Made by a program: the position numbers and the translations under genes. From a virus, in the IMG/VR virus record IMGVR_UViG_3300021139_001496, positions 1 through 48,218 of that record: a DNA stretch of 48,218 bases; one strand, written 5' to 3'. Shown here in pieces: positions 22,365-31,296 of the stretch. Every line of letters starts with the position of its first letter. Positions within the stretch are counted from its first letter, which is position 1. The notes under the pieces are model-generated. The model saw only the letters and a list, made by a program, of their open reading frames with translations, made no database searches and was not told where the DNA came from.

Positions 22365-25295
22365 TTATACGAGCTCACAAGAGTTTCCGGAACAGGCCAC
22401 TTGATCTGTTAAATCTGTATTATCTTCTACTTCAATAATATCTTTCAAGTCTATTGCATGTAAGTATTTAGACATTTCTTCAAATTTCTCTTCCGTGCAG
22501 TCTTGAAAAGGTGCTTGCATGTAAGATCCGTTATCGTAAGGTAGTACTGATAATCCATTAAAAGTTTCTTTATACTTCCACATCCATTCTCCAACTTCTT
22601 TCCATTCTGAATCTTTGATTGAAATGGTTGCTGAAACGTTATTAGTGTTAGCACCTTTTCTATGACCCTCTCTAACCCATTCTGTATTAAATTTCTTAAC
22701 TCTTTCTAGTAACTCTAGAGCAGATTCAGTACGTAGTATTGAGCCTTTAGGTGCTTTTTGAGGTACAGAAATTACAGCCTGTATATTAGGTTTGAAGAAA
22801 TCGTCTTCAATTAATTCAGGGTGGTTAATAGCTATGTAATTGTAGATAGCTTCGTTCTTACCTACTCTAATTGTTCTTATATAATAATCGTTATGCCATG
22901 CATGTATACCTGATGATGTACCCAATACTAGTGAACTAGTACCTGATGGCTTAACTGTTGTTACTCTAGCTGCTTTATTAATGCCAAGTATTTCTGCTAC
23001 CCTAGCATTTTCTTGATTAGCTACCTTAGCTGCTTTCTCTAAATCGTAGTTTAAAATTACACCAGATCCAATACCTGTCATTCCTATTCCTAATAGAGCA
23101 TCTTTTTCAGTTGTCTTTTTCCATATATCTCTTAAGTAATGGAAATCACTATAAGATGCCTGTAGGGTACCGATTAGAGTAGCTGCTTTAACTCTAGCCT
23201 CTAAATCTTCTTGTGATTCAATATCAGATACATTCACTTCACATAAGTTACAGAACTGATAAGGACGTAAAGCAATCTCACAACAATTTCCTGTTATACA
23301 GTGTGATATCTGAAAAGTATGTGTACTGTCATAAACTGATATATCCCATACATCTTCTACGACGTCCGATAGCTTAATGTCTATTATAGCTATCTTATCT
23401 GAATCAACATGGGCTTTATATCGACTACTCACTAGTTTAGATACTATATCTTCTAGGTTCTTTTGCTTTTCTTTAGAAGTAAGGTTAAATAGTTTAGCAA
23501 AATGCAGGATGCTTTCTCTATCTGTCACACTTACTACGTAGGTCGTATGTTCCTTATACTCTCTACCGAAAGCTACTAAATCTCTAGTATACTCTCTAAT
23601 ACTGCTCTTAATTCCGTAAAATCCTAATAATTCTGATAGGTCTTCTGCTAGTTTGCTATGTACTGTGTAGTAGTTTACCGCTCTTCCGTGTTTAGGATTC
23701 TCAACTCCTCCATCGCTTGAGTACATACCGTCTATCAAACCTTTTCTAAACTCTTCTGATCCTTCCCTCCACGTAGCTTCAGGAAGACCCCTAGACTTGT
23801 GTTTATACCCATACTCTTCAAAAAGATTGTTCAGGTAAACACTGTCTGTAGTGTATTCAAGGCAATTTTGCTTATTTAAAGTTCCTTGTATGTTTGAAGA
23901 TGTTTCTCTGTTTATAAAAGCTAAAATCCTGTTGGGTATATCGCTTTCTATATCCTTAGGGGAGAAAATAAATCCTATGTTATTACGACCGTTTTTGTTT
24001 TCAGTAACCCATCCATCTCCTATATTCCACCCTAACAAAAAGCCCTCATCTATAGTTCCTTTTGTTCCGTTGAATAAGTAGTCTTGTTTTAAAGTAGGGA
24101 ATTGATATCCCTTCTGCAGGTCTTTTGTCTGTACCTTTACATATTCCTTGCCATTCCATACAGGCCATTCATGTTCCGGAGTTGCATGATATTTCTTATT
24201 ACCTTGTAGTGTAATTTCGTAGAGTTGTTTATCTTTCCCAGATAACCAGCATTTAGCTTTACTAGTCTCCCCGGTTAAGTTCTTCACGAAAAACTCTGTA
24301 TCTTGAAGATCTTCTATGTTAAAAATTCCATTAGTAGTAATTACCTTAGTACCTGCCCGTAGTGATGGGTTTGTTCCCCAATCTTTATCGTTAGAGAAAT
24401 ACATACCTGGTTCTCCTGAACCTGATAGTTCTATTTTCTTCCATAACTTGAAGAATTCTTCTTCTGTTATCTTATGTCTTAGGATAACTGCAGAGTTATT
24501 GGCACGACCTCTTTGAGGATTTTGTTCCCACCAATTACCAAACTTACAAGTCAGCATATCCTCGTCATCTAGATTGAATAAAGAGATTAGAGCCGCTCTA
24601 CGAATACCCCCAGATAGTACTGCATCTGCTAGGAAACAAACTATGTCATGACATTCTAAAGAAGTTAATTTATCTCCTGTATTCTTTCTGTCAAAAATCT
24701 TTTGAATTTGGAATAAACACTCTTTTAAAGGTTCTGGTCCTGGTGCTTTACCGCCTGATGTGATTAGTAGAGCTCCTTTTGGACGTACATCTCTAAAGTC
24801 AAACTTTGGTAGAGTACCGCCTGTAAAGTAAGCCTTACATAAAACCTTAACTGCATCTGCCCAGCCTTCAATACTATCACTTACTAAGAAACGTTTTGAT
24901 TTAGTGGGTACTTTAACTTCAGGTAATTTTTCTACGTGATGTAACTGTACTGAGAAACCTACACCACATCCTGATAACAGTAGAAACATTGCTTCTGAGA
25001 ATGATCTGTAATCATCGATTGGTAAGAAAGAACAGTTATAGATACGGGCATTGTTTAATTCAATTGGTCTACCACCAAACTGTAACGATCTCATAGAAGG
25101 TAAAACCTTTCTATCATAGACTAGCTTATAGGCCTCTTCTATTTCTTCTCTTAACTGCGGAAATTTCTCAATATGCATACCCTTATTACGGTCTACAATC
25201 TCTTTCCATACTTCTCTTCTTTTTAATTCGGGGATAAACCTTGCATATTTCATATATACCGTAAGGTCTGATAAAATGCTTTGCGAAACGTCCAT
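22365..25295 (-). CDS. nrdJ: Class II (B12-dependent) ribonucleotide reductase with intein
   Basis: ATG 25295 gives a 976-aa precursor; an in-frame TTG at 25310 would add five residues. It resembles monomeric adenosylcobalamin-dependent ribonucleoside-triphosphate reductases. Visible are YARFIPELKRREVW (17-30), RIYNCSFLPIDD (84-95, first active-site Cys), GCGVGFSVQLHHVEKLP (109-125), the TNP/CCEIALRPYQFCNL active-site strand, TTVKPSGTSS, and redox cysteines in the C-terminal ACSGNSCELV. An intein of 360 aa sits between P310 and C671, so the spliced enzyme is 616 aa, somewhat shorter than well-studied relatives. It makes deoxynucleotides from ribonucleotides. The phage also carries a cobalamin adenosyltransferase. 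Confidence 0.93.
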   Translation of the reverse strand: MDVSQSILSDLTVYMKYARFIPELKRREVWKEIVDRNKGMHIEKFPQLREEIEEAYKLVYDRKVLPSMRSLQFGGRPIELNNARIYNCSFLPIDDYRSFSEAMFLLLSGCGVGFSVQLHHVEKLPEVKVPTKSKRFLVSDSIEGWADAVKVLCKAYFTGGTLPKFDFRDVRPKGALLITSGGKAPGPEPLKECLFQIQKIFDRKNTGDKLTSLECHDIVCFLADAVLSGGIRRAALISLFNLDDEDMLTCKFGNWWEQNPQRGRANNSAVILRHKITEEEFFKLWKKIELSGSGEPGMYFSNDKDWGTNPSLRAGTKVITTNGIFNIEDLQDTEFFVKNLTGETSKAKCWLSGKDKQLYEITLQGNKKYHATPEHEWPVWNGKEYVKVQTKDLQKGYQFPTLKQDYLFNGTKGTIDEGFLLGWNIGDGWVTENKNGRNNIGFIFSPKDIESDIPNRILAFINRETSSNIQGTLNKQNCLEYTTDSVYLNNLFEEYGYKHKSRGLPEATWREGSEEFRKGLIDGMYSSDGGVENPKHGRAVNYYTVHSKLAEDLSELLGFYGIKSSIREYTRDLVAFGREYKEHTTYVVSVTDRESILHFAKLFNLTSKEKQKNLEDIVSKLVSSRYKAHVDSDKIAIIDIKLSDVVEDVWDISVYDSTHTFQISHCITGNCCEIALRPYQFCNLCEVNVSDIESQEDLEARVKAATLIGTLQASYSDFHYLRDIWKKTTEKDALLGIGMTGIGSGVILNYDLEKAAKVANQENARVAEILGINKAARVTTVKPSGTSSLVLGTSSGIHAWHNDYYIRTIRVGKNEAIYNYIAINHPELIEDDFFKPNIQAVISVPQKAPKGSILRTESALELLERVKKFNTEWVREGHRKGANTNNVSATISIKDSEWKEVGEWMWKYKETFNGLSVLPYDNGSYMQAPFQDCTEEKFEEMSKYLHAIDLKDIIEVEDNTDLTDQVACSGNSCELV
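23286..24365 (-). mobile_element. LAGLIDADG intein inside the RNR
   Basis: Precursor residues S311-N670 (360 aa). Block A starts SLRAGTKVITTNGIFNIEDL and block B is HATPEHEW (TxxH). A homing endonuclease domain has LLGWNIGDGWV and LIDGMYSSDGGV as the two dodecapeptides. Block F/G is VWDISVYDSTHTF then HCITGN, followed by +1 Cys. The first residue is Ser and the last Asn; the penultimate residue is Gly, not the usual His, though His occurs earlier in the block. The insertion point is TNP|CC, with the +1 Cys apparently also the catalytic thiyl-radical cysteine. Confidence 0.93.
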
Positions 25296-25351
25296 ACGTC
25301 TAGTATTCAATTTTTTATGATTGTGAATAAATAAAATTTAATAAATGTTAA

Positions 25352-25546
25352 TTAGTACTTCCCATTTAGAGAAGCGATGTAATCTCTATATTTCTTAGGA
25401 GGAGCGATTGGAGATAGCTTAGTATGTGGCGGTACAGTCTTACCGTTAACCTCTTTTAAAAGAGGATCGTACTTTAATGGAATGTATTTTTTTGGATTTA
25501 ATACATCTTTGCTGTTCTTATATACTGAAAGTAGATTTGTACTCAT
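25352..25546 (-). CDS. Hypothetical protein, 64 aa
   Basis: A small basic, proline/lysine-rich protein (MSTNLLSVYKNSKDVLNPKK... PPKKYRDYIASLNGKY) with no recognised domain. It has the late-type motif CTATTTATTATTA (25568-25575) 21 nt upstream and lies between helicase and RNR. A late-type signal among replication genes is notable. It could be a small virion or DNA-binding protein. Confidence 0.6.
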   Translation of the reverse strand: MSTNLLSVYKNSKDVLNPKKYIPLKYDPLLKEVNGKTVPPHTKLSPIAPPKKYRDYIASLNGKY

Positions 25547-25567
25547 AGCTTGATCTGTTTTGTAATA

Positions 25568-25575
25568 ATAAATAG
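25568..25575 (-). promoter_or_regulatory. Late-type motif CTATTTAT
   Basis: The minus strand reads GCCTATTTATTATTA between the helicase stop and the 64-aa gene, 21 nt before its ATG. Confidence 0.5.
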
Positions 25576-25578
25576 GCC

Positions 25579-26949
25579 CTATCCTCCTAATTCGTAGAAT
25601 TTTTTAGCTAATTGGTCTCTTTCTACTGAGCTAAATCCTCCAAAAGTACTTGTTGCACTTCCTGAATTTGGTGCAAACGTAGTATCCTCTAATTCACCAT
25701 CCTCAAATACAATCTTACCTATCGAAGTATCTACAGTAGCACCGTACGACATACCGTCCATTCCATATCTATTTTTCATAATGTGGAATCTACCTGTACC
25801 GTTTTGCTTATCTTTTCTTTGTCTTGATAAGGACATTGCAAAGTCGGCAATCATTAACTTATCGTAAGACCCTGCTGCTTTATCTCCTTCAATAATATCG
25901 TCTTTTGCACCTGCACGGTTAACCTGAGATACAGTCCAAACTGGTACTTTTAATTCTCTGGCTAGACCTTTTGCTGCCGTATACACATCATCAATCTCAT
26001 CTTTCTTCTCTGTTGACTTTCTCTTTGATTTAAGCAAGTCTACATAGTCAATTAGGATTAGATCAGGCTTAATGCCCATACTGCTACATTTTTGTATGTG
26101 AGATTCGATAGTATTCATAGTAGCTCTACCGGGGGAATACTCTCTTACTATCAATGTACCGGGAAGTTCTGATATAACTTTCTCTAGTGTGGACCTATGA
26201 TCTTTTAATTGATCAATAGGAATCTCTGTAAAACAAGCATCGTATCTCTTACCTATGTAGGCTTCTGATAATTCTAAAGTATAGTGTAATACAGTGTACC
26301 CCTGCTTTACTGCCGCGGCACCAATCGATACTAGACAATGTGATTTACCTCCTCCCGGATTACCAAATATAATACCAAAATCACCAGATCCTAATCCTCC
26401 CATCAGTAGTTCATTTACTTTAGGCCAATCAGTAGGTATAGGTGATCTATCTTCTTCTCTGTATCGAGATTCTACATCTTTTACGTATTCGTGTCCGATA
26501 TTCTTATCTTGACCTGCTTTTAGAGCCTGATCAATAATACTTCGAATACTATCATACTGTCCGGTCTGTAGTAGGTCCACAGAAGAGAATAAAGCATTCT
26601 TTAGCTGTTGATTCTTTAAGAAAGAAGAAAACTCCTGTTCTACATACTCTCTATCTTCGTTAACTGTCTTATAAGCTTCTTTTAGCTGTTCTACAACAGA
26701 TACCTTTAAGACATCGTTTGCAATCTTCTTAACTTCAACCTGCAGAGAATCTAGAGAAGGTACGGTGTGATATTGTTTATAATACCTTAGAATCTCACCT
26801 ATAATCCATTTATGTGCTGGATTATCAAAGGATTCTGGGTCTAAGATATCATGTATTGTGTTTAGAAATTCTTTATGCTTTAATAAAGAGGTAATAACTT
26901 TTATCTGAAAGCTTGAGCTATACTCGGATAATTTTGAAAGTGTGGTCAT
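25579..26949 (-). CDS. Replicative DnaB-like helicase
   Basis: A 456-aa hexameric helicase of the DnaB / T4 gp41 type. It has an N-terminal helical domain (1-150), then the RecA-like motor: Walker A GNPGGGKSH (196-204), Walker B LILIDYVDLL (297-306), WTVSQVNRAG (338-347) and a C-terminal arginine-finger region (FHIMKNRYG). It would unwind DNA ahead of the family-A polymerase. Its promoter-like motif lies 17 nt upstream of the ATG. A recognisable DnaG-type primase is not in the window. Confidence 0.93.
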   Translation of the reverse strand: MTTLSKLSEYSSSFQIKVITSLLKHKEFLNTIHDILDPESFDNPAHKWIIGEILRYYKQYHTVPSLDSLQVEVKKIANDVLKVSVVEQLKEAYKTVNEDREYVEQEFSSFLKNQQLKNALFSSVDLLQTGQYDSIRSIIDQALKAGQDKNIGHEYVKDVESRYREEDRSPIPTDWPKVNELLMGGLGSGDFGIIFGNPGGGKSHCLVSIGAAAVKQGYTVLHYTLELSEAYIGKRYDACFTEIPIDQLKDHRSTLEKVISELPGTLIVREYSPGRATMNTIESHIQKCSSMGIKPDLILIDYVDLLKSKRKSTEKKDEIDDVYTAAKGLARELKVPVWTVSQVNRAGAKDDIIEGDKAAGSYDKLMIADFAMSLSRQRKDKQNGTGRFHIMKNRYGMDGMSYGATVDTSIGKIVFEDGELEDTTFAPNSGSATSTFGGFSSVERDQLAKKFYELGG

Positions 26950-26965
26950 TCTATAACTGTTTTAT

Positions 26966-26999
26966 TTTAATATAACTACTTAATCTCAGACCGCCAACT
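26966..26999 (-). promoter_or_regulatory. 34-bp promoter-like motif for the helicase
   Basis: AGTTGG, 19 nt, TATATTAAA on the minus strand, 16-17 nt before the helicase ATG. It overlaps the end of the 5' nuclease gene. Confidence 0.75.
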
Positions 27000-28008
27000 T
27001 AAATCCAGTCAAATATTGAAAGGTATCGTAAAACCAAGTTGCTACATTAGGTATACTGTTACCTAAACAATCCTCAGCGTAATACTTCATAAAGGTAGCT
27101 TTATCTACATTCATATTAGGATTATCTATTACGTGTTGAATCCTTATTAGATCTTCTTCCGGAATATTAACTTCATGTAGATTCATTAACTGCTTATTGA
27201 TAGCTAGCTGCTGACGGAAGTCATAGATTTTCTTATACTTTCCTTGCTCTTTTTCGGCATGTTCTAAGATCTGCTCTATGTGTAGAGTCTCAGGTTCTTT
27301 TAGGGCCGGGTATAGCTTTAACATTGTCTTTACTCCTAACCCCTGGACTCCAGGTACATTATCGGAGTTATCTCCAAGTAGAATCTTTTGAGTTAGAAAG
27401 TTATTGGCAGGTATACCATACTCATCTAGAACTGCTTTTGGTGTATAGAACTTCTTCTTCACCGGTGAATACACTGTTACCCTATCTGATACTAACTGTA
27501 AATAATCTCTATCTGAAGACATTATATGTACCGAATCACCTGTTGTATTACTGATATGTGCTATAACATCATCTGCTTCTATCTTATCTATTGATAACAT
27601 ATCCACAGGTAGACATTTTAGATAGTCTACCAGTCTTACTAACTGATCTGTAATAGATGCAGATTCATCAGCTTGTGAATCAAATCCATCCCAATTTGAG
27701 ATTTTATTGATCTTACGGTTAGCTTTGTATTCAGGATACAGGTATCTTTTATTAGTTGACCCTCCATGTCCATCAAAGACAAGGATTACACGGGTTGGTT
27801 TGATATGCCTGATAGCAAAACCAATTGATTTTAGATACCCAGTCAAACCCCCAATATGATTTCCCTGAGGGTTTAAATGGTGGATCATTACGAAACTTCT
27901 TAGAAAGGTATTTAACGAATCTATAAGTAGAATTCTACTGTTTTTATGTAACGGAGTTTCTTTAGATTCTTTTAGCCCATCTATGATTGCTTTAAATTCT
28001 TTATTCAC
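26986..28008 (-). CDS. 5'-3' exonuclease / flap nuclease
   Basis: A 340-aa protein of the Pol I 5' nuclease / T4 RNase H superfamily. Metal-binding motifs are visible: LLIDSLNTFLRSF (28-40), VILVFDGHGGSTNKR (78-92), IEADDVIAH (near 142-150), MSSDRDYLQLV (159-169) and LLGDNSDNVPGVQGLGVKTM (210-229, helix-hairpin-helix region). It would remove RNA primers and flaps, a function missing from the phage polymerase. It starts at GTG, overlapping the DenV stop by 1 nt (TAGTG). Confidence 0.9.
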   Translation of the reverse strand: MNKEFKAIIDGLKESKETPLHKNSRILLIDSLNTFLRSFVMIHHLNPQGNHIGGLTGYLKSIGFAIRHIKPTRVILVFDGHGGSTNKRYLYPEYKANRKINKISNWDGFDSQADESASITDQLVRLVDYLKCLPVDMLSIDKIEADDVIAHISNTTGDSVHIMSSDRDYLQLVSDRVTVYSPVKKKFYTPKAVLDEYGIPANNFLTQKILLGDNSDNVPGVQGLGVKTMLKLYPALKEPETLHIEQILEHAEKEQGKYKKIYDFRQQLAINKQLMNLHEVNIPEEDLIRIQHVIDNPNMNVDKATFMKYYAEDCLGNSIPNVATWFYDTFQYLTGFKLAV

Positions 28009-28415
28009 TACACTGTTTTAGTGGTTAATTTAGATTGTTTCTTTTGCTTGGCAAGAGGATTTGCAAGTCTATCTGCAATTCTCTCACTTATAATCCGGAT
28101 ATCTTCTTGAGTAGGTTGATAGGTATTCATCATCTCTACCGGTACTTCATCCCAAGAGCTCTCCCAGTTCTGCACGTTAAATCCTCTACGCTTACATTCC
28201 TGATATAATTCTCGATACCTCTCTTTGAGGTAGCCTATTTTATCATAGAAGAACGAAACGTGGCCTTTACCCAAGCTAAACTTAGCCGGTATAGACTTAG
28301 GATTATACCTACCTCTAGATACTACGTTTGGAATACGTTTTAATTCTCGATGCTCGGCAATTAAATGCTGATTAGATAAAGTCCGGGGTGAAATCCCGAT
28401 GTTGATGCGTGTCAT
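28008..28415 (-). CDS. denV: DenV-type pyrimidine-dimer glycosylase (T4 endonuclease V-like)
   Basis: A 135-aa protein, close to the 138 aa of T4 endonuclease V. The N-terminus MTRINIGISP...NQHLIAEHREL aligns with the T4 enzyme. It includes Thr2 (whose amino group is the nucleophile), Arg3 and the catalytic Glu in HREL (E24). GKGHVSFFYDKIGYLKERY (69-87) also matches. It excises UV-induced cyclobutane dimers and nicks the abasic site. The ATG is 2 nt after the promoter-like motif's last base, implying a leaderless mRNA. Confidence 0.92.
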   Translation of the reverse strand: MTRINIGISPRTLSNQHLIAEHRELKRIPNVVSRGRYNPKSIPAKFSLGKGHVSFFYDKIGYLKERYRELYQECKRRGFNVQNWESSWDEVPVEMMNTYQPTQEDIRIISERIADRLANPLAKQKKQSKLTTKTV

Positions 28416-28417
28416 AA

Positions 28418-28451
28418 CTAAATATAAGGACTTTTTTTCAGTCTAGCAACT
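28418..28451 (-). promoter_or_regulatory. 34-bp promoter-like motif abutting denV
   Basis: AGTTGC, 19 nt, TATATTTAG on the minus strand, 2 nt before the denV ATG, the same arrangement as polA. It overlaps the recombinase stop codon. Confidence 0.75.
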
Positions 28452-29536
28452 TATTCTGCTTCTGAAGCATCAAAGATATCTCTTGTATCTTCTGCTGCCT
28501 CTTCAATAAGATCGAAGTCTGTTGTTCCTAGAACTGATAACCATTCTGCTGAATAGTCTTTTTTATACTTGTCGATTGCTTTCTTGTCGTCGGCTATAAA
28601 TCCGTGAGCGGTCATTATTATCTTACCTTCTGTTTCTACTCCGGTAACGTGATTTTTATCACAAGAGATTTTAGTACGTTTAGCAAACTGTACAGTCTTA
28701 CCGCCTTTTGTTGCTTTGATTTTATTGGTACCTGAGTTAGCAATATTACCAAATGTAATAACCATACTAGCATCGAAATACATCGTATCTCCACCCTTGT
28801 TTTTCAACTTAGGCTGCTCCATTGGTGAACCTGGCTTCAATACCCAAACTTTATTAATAGCTACAAAGGTATTGGTATAGACTTGGTTTACTTTTCTTGA
28901 TAACGGAAATTTCTGATTAATGAAGTTGCCGAATTGAGTAGACATAGCACCTGCATTCCATTCATTGTTGTTAGATGCTTTTTCAACTGACATCTTACAT
29001 GGAATTGATCCAACTGAATCCCAGAAGAAACATAATTCATAAGGTAACTTACCTTTCTTTTGTTCGTCTAGAATATCGGCTACAAATGCTGCCACATCTT
29101 CAATCGTTCCTAATTTCTCTCTATCTACGTATAAGAAGAATCCATCATAATCTACTACCTCTCCTGTATCTTTATCTGCTACTTCTTGGAATTGAAAACC
29201 CATTTGACGGGCATGCTCCCAACTCCATTTCATCTCTGTAATAATTAATACAGGTAAGATTCCCATCTTCTGTGCCGACACTGCTGCCTCTAGTAAAGCG
29301 GTTGTCTTACCTGTATCAGAATGACCTCTCAACAGCGTTATATGTCCTTTCGGTATTCCAGGTACAGAAACTGTATCCTTGAAAGCTTCCGATAAAGGTA
29401 TCCATTCTTGATCTTTAAACTTGACCGGTGATGATGCTAGGTTTTTAGATTTCTTAAACCCGCTTAAATCAGGTAGTGTATTGATCGCATCGGATAACTT
29501 TGCGTTTAGGGATATACCCTTTTCTGCTTTGGCCAT
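28451..29536 (-). CDS. uvsX: UvsX/RecA-like recombinase
   Basis: A 361-aa RecA-fold strand-exchange ATPase. It has Walker A GHSDTGKTT at 71-79, a LPVLIITEMKWSWEHARQMG segment after it, Walker B-like LCFFWDSVGSI near 168-178, and a C-terminal acidic tail (DTRDIFDASEAE). It would act with the gp32-like protein in recombination-dependent replication and repair. It lies 25 bp downstream of the gp32-like gene. Confidence 0.88.
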   Translation of the reverse strand: MAKAEKGISLNAKLSDAINTLPDLSGFKKSKNLASSPVKFKDQEWIPLSEAFKDTVSVPGIPKGHITLLRGHSDTGKTTALLEAAVSAQKMGILPVLIITEMKWSWEHARQMGFQFQEVADKDTGEVVDYDGFFLYVDREKLGTIEDVAAFVADILDEQKKGKLPYELCFFWDSVGSIPCKMSVEKASNNNEWNAGAMSTQFGNFINQKFPLSRKVNQVYTNTFVAINKVWVLKPGSPMEQPKLKNKGGDTMYFDASMVITFGNIANSGTNKIKATKGGKTVQFAKRTKISCDKNHVTGVETEGKIIMTAHGFIADDKKAIDKYKKDYSAEWLSVLGTTDFDLIEEAAEDTRDIFDASEAE

Positions 29537-29561
29537 AAACTGTTAAATTGATTGGTTTTAA

Positions 29562-30410
29562 TTAAAATGGTAAATCGTCGTCTGATTCTATTTCTTTAGC
29601 TGCTTTTGTAGGTGCAAATATATCATCGAAGGCTTTATCTACATCTAATGGAGATGCTTTCTTACCTAATGAATAATTTGACTTTACTTTTTCTACCGGT
29701 GCTGCTACAGTGGGTGCTGGTGTTTCAGCTACTTCTTCTGTTTCAGAAGGATTTAACCATTCTAGTAATGAGTTTTTCATTTCATCATACCCGTACTTTT
29801 TAAACAGGTTCATTGGATCTGGTTGGTTTTGTAACCAAGCCTCTACATCTTTACCGTTTGGTGATAGAGGTGTGATCTTAGTTCTAACTCTAACCTTTGA
29901 TTGATTAAAACCAGTACCATTAGTTGCTGCGTCAGTAGTTTCGATTGTTAAATCTCTACCTTCTACTGGATCGGTATAGTCTTGTACATCTTCGTCTTCA
30001 GCGATTGCTAGTAACTCCATGTAGATTTGTTTACCGAACTCCCATAACCTTACGCCTTTTTCTTCTTCACCTCTTACGATAACAGGTGCAAATACACGCA
30101 TCTTAGGTGCTAGTTTTTTAGCCATCGCCCAGTTGTCTTTGTCACTAGTCTTTCTTAGCTGATCGGCAAATTCAACGATTGGGTCTTTCTCACCGAAGTT
30201 GGCTAGTGAGATCATTGTACGGTTTCCTACTCCGTAATGGAAAAATAATTCCTTAAAAGGATTGTGCTTGTCGTACATCGAAGGTACAATTCTTACTGCG
30301 TGTTTACCAACGCCTGGTTTCCAAATTAACTGGCTTAGATCTTTTCTTTGGCCTCCATTGCTTTTTTGTTGCAGTGAAGCTAACTTGCTCTTAATTGCTG
30401 TTAAATCCAT
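29562..30410 (-). CDS. gp32-like single-stranded DNA-binding protein
   Basis: A 282-aa protein. The N-terminal basic segment and core (LSQLIWKPGVGKHAVRIVPS near 24-43, FKELFFHYGVGNRTMISL near 52-69, KMRVFAPVIVRGEEEKGVRLWEFGKQIY near 103-130) fit the T4 gp32 OB-fold family. The tail ends DDLPF, the acidic tip typical of SSBs that recruit replication partners. It coats ssDNA during replication and recombination. It has a promoter-like motif about 40 nt upstream plus ATTCACAAT, a sequence also found before the RNR. Confidence 0.88.
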   Translation of the reverse strand: MDLTAIKSKLASLQQKSNGGQRKDLSQLIWKPGVGKHAVRIVPSMYDKHNPFKELFFHYGVGNRTMISLANFGEKDPIVEFADQLRKTSDKDNWAMAKKLAPKMRVFAPVIVRGEEEKGVRLWEFGKQIYMELLAIAEDEDVQDYTDPVEGRDLTIETTDAATNGTGFNQSKVRVRTKITPLSPNGKDVEAWLQNQPDPMNLFKKYGYDEMKNSLLEWLNPSETEEVAETPAPTVAAPVEKVKSNYSLGKKASPLDVDKAFDDIFAPTKAAKEIESDDDLPF

Positions 30411-30450
30411 GTTTGCTGTTTTTTATATAATTGTGAATATTTACTATAGG

Positions 30451-30484
30451 TCTAATATAGATACTTTAAGTCAAACTATCAACT
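30451..30484 (-). promoter_or_regulatory. 34-bp promoter-like motif for the gp32-uvsX run
   Basis: AGTTGA, 19 nt, TATATTAGA on the minus strand, about 40 nt before the gp32-like ATG. It overlaps the stop codon of the GIY-YIG gene. Confidence 0.65.
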
Positions 30485-31198
30485 TTGTTTTACGATAAAA
30501 ACACCTTGTTTAATTCTAATAGTTACTGTGTTTTTAGATATCTTGAAATACGATGCTGCTTCTGTACAGCTTTTAAATTCCTGTCCTGTTGCTATGTGAA
30601 TTAAGGTCTTAGTCATAGGGTTTATTCCACCTGCTGTAAATGCATTTTTCGGTAGAATTCTATACTTTGCTAGCGCTGGTATTTCTACAGCTTTTTTAGA
30701 TTCCACTCTACCTGTAATACCTTTAGATATATTTTTTCTATGCTCTTCTGAGAGCTCTCTACCTTTGTGAGCTTCAGATATTTTTCTTCTTGTCTCTTCT
30801 GAGAGTTTCCTACCTTTTCGCTGTTCCGACATTTGCTTTACATGCCTTTCTGATTTAGACTTCCCTTTCTTAGCTACAGACATCTTTTTCTTAGCTTCTT
30901 CTGACATTTTTCCGCTTTTATGCTCTGTTTTAGTTAACTTACAGTTTAATCCTTTCTCAGTTAATACTTCGTAATAGTCTTGCCAGTATCGTTCTCTTTG
31001 ATTTAGGTCTTGCTCTAAACATTCTTCTAGTGTTTCAAAAGTATGTGTCTCTATTCCGTATTTTTTAATAGAGCGTTCAAGAATAATTTGCCCTTTTCCT
31101 AGATAAGTTTTATACTGTTTCCATCTAGCTTCAATATCAATACTTTGCCCAACATAGACTCTTCCTTTTGGATTCGTGATTTTATAAATACCCACCAT
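30479..31198 (-). CDS. GIY-YIG homing endonuclease with NUMOD3 repeats
   Basis: A 239-aa SegA/I-TevI-like protein. It has a GIY-YIG catalytic domain (GIYKITNPKGRVYVGQSIDIEAR, 3-25), three to four NUMOD3-type DNA-binding repeats (GKMSEEAKKKMSVAKKG, GRKLSEETRRKISEAHKG, GRELSEEHRKNISKG, near 95-165), and a C-terminal HTH module (EFKSCTEAASYFKISKNTV). It lies between the gp32-like gene and a small 138-aa gene. It differs in architecture from the two paralogous GIY-YIG proteins in the deazaguanine region, so it is an independent acquisition. Confidence 0.9.
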   Translation of the reverse strand: MVGIYKITNPKGRVYVGQSIDIEARWKQYKTYLGKGQIILERSIKKYGIETHTFETLEECLEQDLNQRERYWQDYYEVLTEKGLNCKLTKTEHKSGKMSEEAKKKMSVAKKGKSKSERHVKQMSEQRKGRKLSEETRRKISEAHKGRELSEEHRKNISKGITGRVESKKAVEIPALAKYRILPKNAFTAGGINPMTKTLIHIATGQEFKSCTEAASYFKISKNTVTIRIKQGVFIVKQS

Positions 31199-31278
31199 TA
31201 TAGTAAATAGAAAAAGCTCTTGATCAAAAGGATACTGCCATACCCTAACAATCTTGAGCTTAGTAAATTTATTGCCAT
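31198..31278 (-). CDS. Possible 26-aa ORF coupled to the GIY-YIG gene
   Basis: ATG 31278 to TAA 31198 encodes MAINLLSSRLLGYGSILLIK plus six residues. Its stop overlaps the endonuclease ATG (TAATG), and a late-type CTATTTATTATAG lies about 20 nt upstream. The start codon is inside a long-range inverted repeat (ACTGCCAT/ATGGCAGT). It may be a translated leader controlling the endonuclease, or chance. Confidence 0.3.
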   Translation of the reverse strand: MAINLLSSRLLGYGSILLIKSFFYLL

Positions 31279-31296
31279 GGCAGTGGCTGTACTATA

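Noticed and set aside
22451-22654. 67-aa minus-strand frame inside the RNR gene
   Set aside because: It is an out-of-frame shadow of the RNR C-terminal coding sequence.
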